Shown: positions 8,101 through 13,513, counted from the first letter of the stretch. The stretch is 13,513 bases of DNA from Leucobacter sp. (GCA_017990305.1 JAGNOB010000012.1:1-13513); one strand, 5' to 3'. A program made the numbers and translations. The notes: a model not told the origin generated them from the sequence alone.

Positions 8101-8576
8101 ACCCAAGTGCCGGCACGCGCTGCGGCCTGCAGTCGAGTATTCGACGACAGCTTCGCATTCGCGAGGTCGGCATCTTCGAGCTTCTGCCACCCATCCTCGG
8201 GCAGTGCGTGTGCTCCGGTAATCGAGACGTCTTCGCCGCGGTAGGCGGAGTAGGTCACCCACGAGTCTTCCGCACCGGTCAGCGTGACCGCGTCATCGAG
8301 AACGTAGGTTCCCCCGCGGATCCACACCGTCCCCTGCGCGGCCTCACTCGTTCGGCCCCGCAGGGCGTCGCGGGCCGCCGCGATTGTTGCGAGCGGTGCG
8401 GCAATGCTCCCGTCGTTCGCATCGTCACCGTCAGGCGCCACGTATACAGTGAGCTCTGCGGCCCCCTGAGTGATGCCCTGTTCTGTGGCGAGAGCCGCCG
8501 TCGAGCCCAGCACTCCGGGTATCAACGCGAGGGTCATCGCCCACGCCACTCCGCTCCGCATTCGCATACGTCTCAT
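5160..8576 (-). CDS. Large secreted right-handed beta-helix protein, putative polysaccharide-degrading enzyme
   Basis: A 1138-residue exported protein. The ATG at 8576 is supported by AAAGGAG 9 bases upstream and by the signal peptide that follows (basic M-R-R-M-R-M-R, hydrophobic core about 9-28, cleavage near A-L-A30); the frame continues upstream to 8654 without such support. Residues 42-75 carry the Y-V-A-P-D-G-D-D-A-N-D-G-S entry motif of beta-helix enzymes. Residues 125-430 include an inserted segment with a P-G-E-Y-Y-I-D-R near 397 that resembles GH141-like proteins. Residues about 430-700 hold the helix coils (repeated short V/I-x-N/D-x-x-F/I turns with N-H-N and H-H-N steps). A FIVAR-like helical stretch (about 885-945) and two tandem modules (950-1044, 1048-1138) follow. 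No LPXTG anchor is present, so it is probably released or held by its C-terminal modules. Relatives include glycoside hydrolases and polysaccharide lyases; catalytic residues and substrate cannot be assigned. It is divergent from the operon starting at 8709. Confidence 0.85.
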   Translation of the reverse strand: MRRMRMRSGVAWAMTLALIPGVLGSTAALATEQGITQGAAELTVYVAPDGDDANDGSIAAPLATIAAARDALRGRTSEAAQGTVWIRGGTYVLDDAVTLTGAEDSWVTYSAYRGEDVSITGAHALPEDGWQKLEDADLANAKLSSNTRLQAAARAGTWVYDLGAAGVDPGTLYKNGFNWLQQPFAPELSVDGSLQELAQFPNADDCTTSQTECHLWGTGKKWGAEGPGDLTQIDLDERFAPQSVWERSGTSPRAQFEDKKQQLPEGESRDTWSQDELRKMTPSNFRVGARALENDRYKTWAPEATPVVHDWGTRGFGDYSDIPVQADPEWIEDIDNTRYETEGWLSGYIGNNYAVEMVRMLSWSGDTLFTKYPSMYIPQEGYTKVKASNVLSELDVPGEYYIDRHDGNDMLYYLPEDGTVEGKRVTLSAFDKNFFLLDGTTGVTIRDLEMSESLVSGIQLLDSHNTLIDGVEISNVSMDAIRIGETSESITALPDYETVRGGTGNVVQNSFLHDLGGGGVLLGGGDRSTLERGNNVAHHNEIARFSKLATYTPAGYLYGVGNSFEYNDVYDAPHMAVQIMGNDMRVNHNSFRDLVTNAGDQGVVYTGRDYTYLGNEIAYNLFDGIGGKNDAFYMDDGASGMRFHHNVVKDSHSGVFFQSGHSNTANDNVYIDVTQTGHDQQYASKGERNALVSNGWVVHSRFNSMLEVINGEKYSATPENVAIWEDHYTSGEHEYSDGTPIDFPETKTWYVPRNTDTGAVCTTADYATSATNGCDRVSVWENPDSLNVPARVEIDHSVIIGGGEFKSSTIRFSEPAASYSLSTWSDKINTNLVSPASTEAAGLDMGTLKFSKNGDVASAFGAEWIDAWNAQVGLEGVGRPDRGDASELWAEVDRAEKLLASGVAGDLSAVQQALATALEVGAATGAPQGKIDAARQALAAALKAAMPAVPGAAVLSDDNSQDGIRGGSYTVTANMWWDQNGTSLRLFENGELVAEEKLTDASPQAQRVDVAVAGKANGSYVYTCELVNVAGATPCKGAHTVEVSAATPGKVVLSHDNHDRDGAYVVTANMWWGTNAETWALTEDGEQIAAGEVESRTPQAQQVEVPIEGRETGTREYVMTFTNGAGSTESAPITIEVR
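5163..5729 (-). repeat. Two tandem ~93-residue C-terminal modules of the beta-helix protein
   Basis: Module 1 (residues 950-1044, about 5445-5729) and module 2 (1048-1138, about 5163-5435) align along their length. Shared landmarks are V-L-S-x-D-N, V-T-A-N-M-W-W followed by N, an E-x-G-E turn, P-Q-A-Q-x-V-x-V and N-x-A-G near the end. Similar modules with an N-M-W-W core occur at the ends of chitinase-like and other secreted glycan enzymes, where they are thought to be Ig-like accessory or binding domains. Module 1 has an extra cysteine pair (Y-T-C and P-C-K) absent from module 2. Confidence 0.75.
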
Positions 8577-8585
8577 CGGTAAGGT

Positions 8586-8592
8586 CTCCTTT
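8586..8592 (-). promoter_or_regulatory. Ribosome binding site of the beta-helix protein gene
   Basis: AAAGGAG on the minus strand, 9 bases before the ATG at 8576. It sets the start of the signal peptide and rules out the upstream in-frame ATG at 8654. Confidence 0.85.
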
Positions 8593-8697
8593 GTCCTATT
8601 CGGCCCGCGCGCAGCAGCACGCGTTTCGAGGTGAGCATACGTGCGACGAAACATCGCATGTATGATGTCTACACTGTCACAACCACACCAAAATTGG

Positions 8698-8703
8698 TAT
8701 GAT
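8698..8703 (+). promoter_or_regulatory. Extended -10 promoter of the dehydrogenase-ThuA-488aa operon
   Basis: TATGAT preceded by TGG gives a full extended -10 (TGnTATGAT). Transcription would begin about 6-8 bases downstream, at or next to the ATG at 8709, which predicts a leaderless or nearly leaderless mRNA. The element overlaps the ACCAA-AA-TTGGT dyad, so a regulator bound there would block the promoter. Confidence 0.6.
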
Positions 8704-8708
8704 ATGTT

Positions 8709-9725
8709 ATGAATTTCAGTGTGTTTCCAAAGAGGGAGAAGGCCATCAGACCGTCAACCGTTCTGCTCATGAGCCCGGCCTCTCTCGCCGAAGAGGTCTT
8801 CACGACCGACATGCTGAGCGAGCTCCGCGCACTCGTATCGCTACACGACGCAGTCATCACGGAGCTCACCGACACCTCCCGCGCGGCACTCCGCGAGGCT
8901 GAGCTCGTCATCGGCGGCTGGAGTGCGCCACGCATCTCCCCAACGGACGCCCCCAAGCTTCGGGCGCTTGTGTACCTTGGTGGCGTCGGATCGACCTGCC
9001 TCAACGACACCGCGGCTTGGAAACACACGGGCCTCGAGATTGCGAATGCGAGAAGCACCAACGCGATCCCAGTGGCCGAGTACGCCCTCGCGATGATCCT
9101 GCTTGATGGCAAGGATGCGTTCTCGCAGACGCGGCGATTCAGTGCGCAACGCGGCGCCTCCCCCGCTGCGCCCACGCCGCACAGGGTCGGCAATTTCCGC
9201 AGAACCGTCGGCATCGTCGGGCTCTCCCACACGGCCAAGACCCTCATCACCCTCCTCCGCCCATTCGACATTGATGTGATCGCGTACAGCCCCGAACTCA
9301 CCCCAGAACTCGCGGCACAACTCGGCATCCGTGCCGGCACTCTCGAGGAAGTCATGGCCACGAGCGACCTCGTCTCGCTCCATCAGCCCCTCATCGCGGC
9401 GACCCGCGGCCAGATCAACCGCTCGCTGCTCGCGCGCATGCGGGACGGCGCGACGCTGCTCAACACAGCAAGGGGCGCTGTCGTCGATCAGGGCGCACTC
9501 GACGACGAGCTTCGCTCCGGCCGAATCCGCGCCATTCTCGACGTGACCGACCCAGAGCCGCTACCAGCAGAGCATGACCTGTGGGCACTCCCCAACGTCG
9601 TGCTCACACCCCACATTGCGGGATCGATGGGCTCCGAGCTTCACCGAATGGGGCAGGGTGCGATTGACGAGGTGCGGCGCTTCGTTGCCGGCAAGCCTTT
9701 TCTCAATCGGGAGACACTCCAATGA
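8709..9725 (+). CDS. D-2-hydroxyacid dehydrogenase family protein with altered nucleotide-binding motif
   Basis: 338 residues if started at ATG 8709, about the family's length. The catalytic triad of D-isomer-specific 2-hydroxyacid dehydrogenases is present: R255 in N-T-A-R-G-A-V-V-D, E283 in D-P-E-P and H302 in T-P-H-I-A-G. Family members reduce 2-oxo acids to D-2-hydroxy acids, or the reverse, with NAD(P). The Rossmann glycine motif is unusual: G171-L-S173-H-T-A176-K replaces G-x-G-x-x-G, and the acidic residue expected after the second strand is S194 (A-Y-S-P), which would favour NADPH or altered cofactor use. Homologues would be expected to start near R-P-S-T-V-L-L, so the first 12 residues may not be translated (see the internal SD at 8732). 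It is the first gene of a tight operon; its stop overlaps the ThuA-like start (ATGA). The substrate is unknown; a sugar-derived oxo acid is a reasonable guess. Cytoplasmic. Confidence 0.88.
   Translation: MNFSVFPKREKAIRPSTVLLMSPASLAEEVFTTDMLSELRALVSLHDAVITELTDTSRAALREAELVIGGWSAPRISPTDAPKLRALVYLGGVGSTCLNDTAAWKHTGLEIANARSTNAIPVAEYALAMILLDGKDAFSQTRRFSAQRGASPAAPTPHRVGNFRRTVGIVGLSHTAKTLITLLRPFDIDVIAYSPELTPELAAQLGIRAGTLEEVMATSDLVSLHQPLIAATRGQINRSLLARMRDGATLLNTARGAVVDQGALDDELRSGRIRAILDVTDPEPLPAEHDLWALPNVVLTPHIAGSMGSELHRMGQGAIDEVRRFVAGKPFLNRETLQ
8732..8742 (+). promoter_or_regulatory. Shine-Dalgarno-like sequence inside the dehydrogenase N-terminus, before an in-frame ATC
   Basis: GAGGGAGAAGG lies inside the predicted reading frame. 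The GGGAG part is 6 bases before an in-frame ATC at 8745 (Ile13 of the long form). Starting there would give R-P-S-T-V-L-L-M-S-P, which looks like the natural N-terminus of the family. ATC is a very rare start codon, and the next in-frame ATG (8769) is about 30 bases away. It may be a real non-canonical start, a decayed ATG, or chance. Confidence 0.35.
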
Positions 9726-10426
9726 GCGAGTACGCAGACCAGCGCCTGGCACTCATCGTTCGCGGCGGCTGGGAAGGCCACGACCCTGTCGGTGCGACCG
9801 AACGATTTATCCCGCTGCTCATCGAGGCTGGCTTCGCGATTGACATCGCGGAAGACCTCGCCGTGTACGACGACGCACCCCGAGTCGCCTCGGCCGACCT
9901 CATCTTGCACTGCTGGTCTGGCGGATCACTCACTGCGAGCCAAGAACGCACACTGGTGGGCGCCGTTCGTGCCGGCACGGGATTTGCCGGATGGCACGGC
10001 GGAATCATCGGCACCAACGTCATGAACGCCGCGTACCTGAGAATGGTCGGCGGTAGGTTCCTCTATCACCCCGATGGGTTCCAGGACTACACGGTCACCA
10101 TCACGCAGTCGCCGGCACGCGACGGCGACATCACCGCAGGGCTTGAGCAGTTTGCGGTGCACACTGAGCAATACTGGCTCCTCGCCGACAGCCACAACAC
10201 TGTGCTCGCCGAGACCGTCTTCGAACCTGCCGAAGACACCGAATGGACAGAACCCGTGCCGATGCCCGTGACGTGGACGAGGCGCTGGGGCATGGGGCGT
10301 GTCTTCGTCTGCACGCTTGGCCATCGCCTCGCCGACTTCGATGTCCCAGAGACCACCACCATGATCCACCGCGGCTTGCTCTGGGCTGCACGCAACCAGG
10401 ACCTACACGAGGAGCCTTCCGTATGA
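9722..10426 (+). CDS. ThuA-like domain protein
   Basis: A 234-residue cytoplasmic protein that is essentially one ThuA domain (class I glutamine amidotransferase-like fold, without the amidotransferase catalytic residues). Family landmarks are W-E-G-H at 17-20, L-I-L-H-C-W near 60, G-F-A-G-W-H-G-G at 87-94, G-G-R-F at 110-113, E-Q-Y-W near 149-152, and P-V-T-W-T-R-R-W-G-M-G-R-V-F-V-C-T-L-G-H at 182-201. ThuA proteins were named from rhizobial trehalose utilisation, where thuA works with the dehydrogenase gene thuB; the reaction is not settled for most members. The start overlaps the dehydrogenase stop (ATGA) and the stop overlaps the next start (ATGA), so expression is probably coupled to both neighbours. 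The pairing with a hydroxyacid-type rather than a Gfo/Idh-type dehydrogenase is less usual. Confidence 0.9.
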   Translation: MSEYADQRLALIVRGGWEGHDPVGATERFIPLLIEAGFAIDIAEDLAVYDDAPRVASADLILHCWSGGSLTASQERTLVGAVRAGTGFAGWHGGIIGTNVMNAAYLRMVGGRFLYHPDGFQDYTVTITQSPARDGDITAGLEQFAVHTEQYWLLADSHNTVLAETVFEPAEDTEWTEPVPMPVTWTRRWGMGRVFVCTLGHRLADFDVPETTTMIHRGLLWAARNQDLHEEPSV

Positions 10427-11889
10427 CCACGAACACTGCCGCAACACCCGATGTCGGCGCGCTCGCACGCTGGATGCGCAGCTGGGTCGGCGACAACGGC
10501 CAGATCCGCGGCTTCCACAACCACAGCGTCTGGGGCACCAACCCAGCAACCTTCATCGATTTCACGAGCGGACACCAAGCGTTTTCAGCTCCCGCAACCG
10601 CAGCGTTCGGCGAGGCGCTCGGCCGCGACTTCGACGAGCGAGGCCTCGACCTCTGGCGACGCATGATGCTCTTCCAAGCTCGGACCGTGCAAGCCGATGG
10701 CCAGTACGCACACATCGGCTTCCAGGTGGGCGAGTCAGCAACCGCAGGGCTCATCCACAACATGGTGGGCAGTATCGGCATGCTCGAGGGCATGCGTCAC
10801 GCCGGCCAACACCTCAGCGACGACGAACGAGCCGAAATCTTCGCCGCAGTGCGCAACAACCTCCGCGCGTGCGAAGCGTACGGTGGCGGGCGGCCAACGC
10901 CCGAGGGCACGTGCAACCAGGAGTACGCACGGGTCTGGGTCAAGCTTCTCTACACAGAGCTTTCCGGAGACGACACCTACGACGAGGAGATCGCAGCCGA
11001 CCTCGATACGCTCATCACCCTCTGTTCGGTGCGCGGGGTGCCAGACACCGACAGCATCGGCACCTACCGCGTTGCGCTCGACCGCGAGCGCGGAGGCATC
11101 CTCGAACCAGCCGAGTACTACGGCCTCATGGTGATGCCCCTCGTCATCGCCGCACAGCGGTATGGTCGGGAAGATTTCCTCGAGGAGGCCCGTGGCATCT
11201 GCCGTCACGTCGTCCGCTCAGCCTGGACCGACGAAGCGGGCTACACCCGCTATCACCGCTACTGGTATGTCGACGGCGAGGTGCAGCGCCTCTCGACCAC
11301 GCCAATGCTCATCGCTGGGATGGGGCTCACCCTCCGCGGCATCGACGAGGTGCTCGCCCAGGGAGAAGACGCAGAGCTCGAAGCGTTCCGCAGCAACTGT
11401 CTGAACACCTACGCCGGGTACCAAACCCCCGCGGGCTACTTCGCTTCAGCGACCGGATGGCACAATGAGGCCGACGTGTCACCGAGCACTGCGTGGCACT
11501 CACACGACCTCATGGCCCTGGTTCACGGGTCTGAACTCGGCGAAGACTTCTGGGATCTCGTCTTTACGGATCACGACAGGCAATCGGTTCTGCTTTCCGA
11601 CCGCGCCTACTGGGTGGAGGACGGCGTGCACTGGTGCATCCTCAGCCCGCTCACCGCAGGCGATCTCAGCATTTATGGCCGAAAGGATAGCGACACGTTC
11701 TCGCGGTCATTCTTCAGCTGGACCGATAAGCCTGCGCTTCCCGAAGAGCTTGAGTTTCCCGAGGCTCCCGTGTTCTTCGCTGCCGACGACGGGCTGTACC
11801 GCGTCGACAAGGCCACACGCCCCACTGACGTCACCACTCTCGGTAGCTCCCCCTACCGTGGACCGGTGGGCGCTCCCGACAGGAGCTGA
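10423..11889 (+). CDS. Uncharacterised 488-aa protein, probable alpha/alpha-barrel carbohydrate-active enzyme
   Basis: I do not recognise a named family. The ATG at 10423 overlaps the ThuA-like stop (ATGA) and has GAGGAG 9 bases upstream; the frame is open back to 10243, but that would overlap the ThuA-like gene by 180 bp. There is no signal peptide, so the protein is cytoplasmic. Residues about 50-330 read as successive amphipathic helices with Gly/Pro/aromatic-rich connecting loops, as in alpha/alpha-toroid hydrolases and lyases. Polar aromatic clusters could form an active site: G-F-H-N-H-S-V-W (30-37), C-N-Q-E-Y-A-R (164-170), E-P-A-E-Y-Y-G (228-234), T-R-Y-H-R-Y-W-Y (275-282), W-H-N-E-A-D (346-351) and W-H-S-H-D (358-362). 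Residues 395-470 look beta-rich, like a small C-terminal lid. It is the third gene of the operon and ends 6 bp before a strong hairpin. Function as a glycosidase, uronyl hydrolase or lyase is inference from fold impression and context. Confidence 0.9.
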   Translation: MTTNTAATPDVGALARWMRSWVGDNGQIRGFHNHSVWGTNPATFIDFTSGHQAFSAPATAAFGEALGRDFDERGLDLWRRMMLFQARTVQADGQYAHIGFQVGESATAGLIHNMVGSIGMLEGMRHAGQHLSDDERAEIFAAVRNNLRACEAYGGGRPTPEGTCNQEYARVWVKLLYTELSGDDTYDEEIAADLDTLITLCSVRGVPDTDSIGTYRVALDRERGGILEPAEYYGLMVMPLVIAAQRYGREDFLEEARGICRHVVRSAWTDEAGYTRYHRYWYVDGEVQRLSTTPMLIAGMGLTLRGIDEVLAQGEDAELEAFRSNCLNTYAGYQTPAGYFASATGWHNEADVSPSTAWHSHDLMALVHGSELGEDFWDLVFTDHDRQSVLLSDRAYWVEDGVHWCILSPLTAGDLSIYGRKDSDTFSRSFFSWTDKPALPEELEFPEAPVFFAADDGLYRVDKATRPTDVTTLGSSPYRGPVGAPDRS

Positions 11890-11895
11890 TGCGAC

Positions 11896-11931
11896 GCCCG
11901 GGGCCGGAGCTTCCCCACTCCGGCCCCGGGC
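11896..11931. terminator. Bidirectional intrinsic terminator at the end of the dehydrogenase operon
   Basis: A perfect 14-bp stem (GCCCGGGGCCGGAG at 11896-11909 against 11918-11931) with the 8-base loop CTTCCCCA. It sits 6 bp after the operon's last stop codon and 11 bp after the stop of the convergent SRPBCC gene, so it can end both transcripts. It marks the right-hand edge of the presumed sugar locus. No T-tract is present. Confidence 0.85.
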
Positions 11932-11942
11932 AGGCGATCACA

Positions 11943-12398
11943 CTAGCCTGCTGCTTCGGCGATGCGCAGCACCTCGTCGAGGAACACCTGCCATCCCTCC
12001 AACGTTGCGGCCTTCTGTTCGTGCGGGAAATCCGGGGTGTCCTGCGTCATCCGCAGCGCTGCTCCCCCGTCCGCGGGGAACACGGAGAACGTGACGAGTA
12101 CCTCTGGCGCGTCGGCCCCAGGCATGTCGGTGAGCGTGAGATCGAAGCGCGAGGGCGGATCAACCCGCACGAAGGTGCCCCGCCAGTCGATGGTGTTGCC
12201 GTCGGGCAACACCATCGTTGCGCGCCACGACCCGCCCTCGACGGCCGCGAAGGAGAGCTGGTCCGCGGGAACGTCGACGTCGACTCCACCGAACCAGCTC
12301 GCGAACGATTCAGGTTCGCTCAGCGCCGCGAACACGGCCTCGGGCTGCGCCGAGGTCGTGCGGTCAATCTCAATGCCAGTCTGCGTGACTCCAGTCAT
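11943..12398 (-). CDS. SRPBCC-domain protein, AHSA1-like
   Basis: A 151-residue soluble protein with the START/SRPBCC (Bet v 1-like) helix-grip pattern: I-E-I-D-R-T near residue 8, A-Q-P-E-A-V-F-A-A-L-S-E-P-E-S-F-A-S-W-F-G (first helix and turn, about 17-37), alternating beta strands through residue 120, and a long C-terminal helix containing the G-W-Q-V-F-L-D-E motif (133-140) typical of AHSA1/Aha1-like members. Family members bind small hydrophobic ligands or act as chaperone co-factors; this one's ligand is unknown. The start at 12398 has a G-rich SD (AGAGGGG) at normal spacing. A weak -10-like TAGTCT (12444-12449) lies upstream. The gene lies just outside the presumed sugar locus and shows nothing that links it to it. 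Confidence 0.88.
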   Translation of the reverse strand: MTGVTQTGIEIDRTTSAQPEAVFAALSEPESFASWFGGVDVDVPADQLSFAAVEGGSWRATMVLPDGNTIDWRGTFVRVDPPSRFDLTLTDMPGADAPEVLVTFSVFPADGGAALRMTQDTPDFPHEQKAATLEGWQVFLDEVLRIAEAAG

Positions 12399-12485
12399 GT
12401 TGGCCCCTCTCGGCGAGCTGGGGCTGACGCCCCTTGGCCTACGAGACTACTGCGCTCACCCGCGGCGGGGAACCCTGTTTCGTAG

Positions 12486-13513
12486 CTACACCACGACGCG
12501 TAACGAATCGACGGCAGGATCGATGGCTCCGCGCACGAACCCGATTGGGGATGCAGCCACGTCGCGGAGGAATGCGATCGCCTCAGCGGTGATCTCTTCC
12601 CCCGGCGCGATATTCGGGATCCCTGGCGGGTACGCAGCAAGCGCATCGGCTGACACGCGCCCGACGCTCTCGGCTGCGGGAACCACCTCTGTTGCGGAGA
12701 AGTAGGCTGCGCGCGGCGTCATCCGCCGGGGCCCAGGGTCTGGGAGGCGGGGCAACTGGTGGGCGGCTGCACGTTTGCCTGTGCGCCTGAGGACCTCGTC
12801 GATCGCGGTGAACAGCCGCTCCACGTCGAGCTCTTTACCAGGGCCGAGGAACGCAACGACCGCGGAGGAGGTTGCGATTTCGAGCAGAATATCGTGCGCC
12901 CGCGCGAGTTCGGCGCGCATCTCGTAGCCGGAGCAGCCGCTCTGCGAGAGCCCGATCGATACCCGCAGCGGATCGGCCGTCACGACGCTCGCATAGTTCG
13001 CGAATTCGTCGCTCACGAGCGTGAGCTGCGGGTGCGACCGCACAAGAGCGCGCAGCCGCTCGGCGAGTTCGATGCTCTCGCCGATCCGCTCGGTTTCGAG
13101 CATGAGGCTGCGCCTGGCGATGTCGAGCGAGCCAAGCAACAGCGAGCTCGCGCTCGTCGTCTGGGTGAGGTTGTATGCGCGTTCGAGTGCTGGTTCGAGC
13201 CGCGCAGCAAACGGGCCCTCAGCGAGCAAGAGCATCGCGGACTGACCGAGGCTGCCGCCCATTTTGTGCGTGCTCGTCACCACGATGTCCGCACCGAGCG
13301 CAGCGGGAAACACCGGCAGTTCCTCGTGGAAGCCAAAGTGCGCGCCCCACGCAGCATCGACGATAAGTGGGACGCCGTTGGCGTGGGCGACCTCCGCCAA
13401 CCCTGCGATGTCCGACACCGCACCAAAGTAACTCGGGGAGATCACGTAGGCAGCACTCGGGCGCTCACCGGCTGCGGCTGCCCGATCGAATCCGGCGGCG
13501 AGCGCGGCTGGCG
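12486..13513 (-). CDS. PLP-dependent Orn/Lys/Arg decarboxylase-type enzyme (5' truncated)
   Basis: The frame is open to the edge of the window, so the N-terminal part is missing; the GTG at 13445 is internal (residues before it continue a normal sequence). Counting from that codon, the fold-type-I PLP features are V-I-S-P-S-Y-F-G (1-8), D30 in V-D-A-A-W-G-A-H-F-G-F-H for the pyridine nitrogen, and K61 in S-T-H-K-M-G-G-S-L-G-Q-S-A as the Schiff-base lysine. The C-terminus has Y-P-P-G-I-P followed by P-G-E, the hallmark of the Orn/Lys/Arg decarboxylase C-terminal domain. The protein stops soon after this, which fits the shorter (about 480-residue) bacterial subgroup rather than the 700-residue inducible enzymes. 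Substrate (arginine, lysine or ornithine) cannot be told. It lies upstream of the SRPBCC gene on the same strand, 87 bp apart. Confidence 0.9.
   Translation of the reverse strand, partial: PAALAAGFDRAAAAGERPSAAYVISPSYFGAVSDIAGLAEVAHANGVPLIVDAAWGAHFGFHEELPVFPAALGADIVVTSTHKMGGSLGQSAMLLLAEGPFAARLEPALERAYNLTQTTSASSLLLGSLDIARRSLMLETERIGESIELAERLRALVRSHPQLTLVSDEFANYASVVTADPLRVSIGLSQSGCSGYEMRAELARAHDILLEIATSSAVVAFLGPGKELDVERLFTAIDEVLRRTGKRAAAHQLPRLPDPGPRRMTPRAAYFSATEVVPAAESVGRVSADALAAYPPGIPNIAPGEEITAEAIAFLRDVAASPIGFVRGAIDPAVDSLRVVV

Larger units (their letters stand above)
8577..8708. promoter_or_regulatory. Divergent promoter region between beta-helix gene and dehydrogenase operon
   Basis: The 132-bp region holds the SD of the minus-strand gene and at least one plus-strand promoter. 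It is distinctly AT-richer at 8650-8710 than its surroundings. It carries a TGTA-N7-TACA dyad at 8659-8673, the dyad ACCAA-AA-TTGGT at 8687-8698, and the direct repeat GTATGATRT at 8660-8668 and 8697-8705. TTGGTAT-type half sites recall operators of GntR-family hexuronate regulators (UxuR/ExuR type), but the other half is not conserved. It contains no AGCGCT core like that at 5069-5089. Confidence 0.5.

Noticed and set aside
8611..8630. ACGCGT core upstream of the beta-helix gene as a LacI-type operator
   Set aside because: Symmetry stops at the hexamer; the flanks do not match and it does not resemble the site at 5069-5089.
10243..10422. Upstream in-frame extension of the 488-aa protein
   Set aside because: It lies wholly inside the ThuA-like gene in another frame; the ATGA start with GAGGAG upstream is better.
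12420..12433. Short hairpin GGGGC-TGAC-GCCCC between the PLP enzyme and SRPBCC genes
   Set aside because: The stem is only 5 bp and lies close to the SRPBCC start; too weak to call a terminator.

Overview
The window is high-GC DNA (roughly two-thirds G+C by eye) with SD-led and apparently leaderless genes, a lipobox substrate-binding protein, a LacI-type regulator and FIVAR-like repeats in a large secreted protein. This suits a Gram-positive actinobacterium, probably of the Microbacteriaceae (Microbacterium or Leucobacter type); that placement is inference. No tRNA, rRNA, CRISPR array, insertion sequence or phage gene was seen.

Layout. (a) 1-1790, plus strand: the 3' part of a xylose-isomerase-like TIM-barrel sugar isomerase/epimerase, then a LacI-family regulator. 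(b) 1887-5004, minus strand: a carbohydrate ABC importer written in the order lipoprotein, MalF-type permease, MalG-type permease, with a 2-bp gap and a 4-bp overlap and no ATPase gene. A LacI-type palindrome overlaps its promoter. A perfect 17-bp inverted repeat separates it from the convergent lacI gene. (c) 5160-8576, minus strand: a 1138-residue secreted right-handed beta-helix protein with a FIVAR-like spacer and two tandem C-terminal modules. (d) 8709-11889, plus strand and divergent from (c): a three-gene operon (D-2-hydroxyacid dehydrogenase-like, ThuA-like, and a 488-aa protein of unknown function) in which both junctions are ATGA overlaps. It ends at a perfect 14-bp hairpin. (e) 11943-13513, minus strand: an SRPBCC/AHSA1-like protein and a truncated Orn/Lys/Arg decarboxylase-type PLP enzyme, probably ordinary flanking genes.

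How it may work (inference): blocks (a)-(d) look like one glycan-utilisation locus. The beta-helix protein would cut or bind a polysaccharide outside the cell. The lipoprotein and permeases would import the product using an ATPase encoded elsewhere. The cytoplasmic dehydrogenase, ThuA-like protein, isomerase and 488-aa protein would process it. No recognisable cytoplasmic glycosidase or sugar kinase is present, so the 488-aa protein is the best candidate for the intracellular cleaving enzyme. The operon in (d) is the most interesting part. The importer and the divergent (c)/(d) promoter region carry different palindromes, which suggests two regulators.
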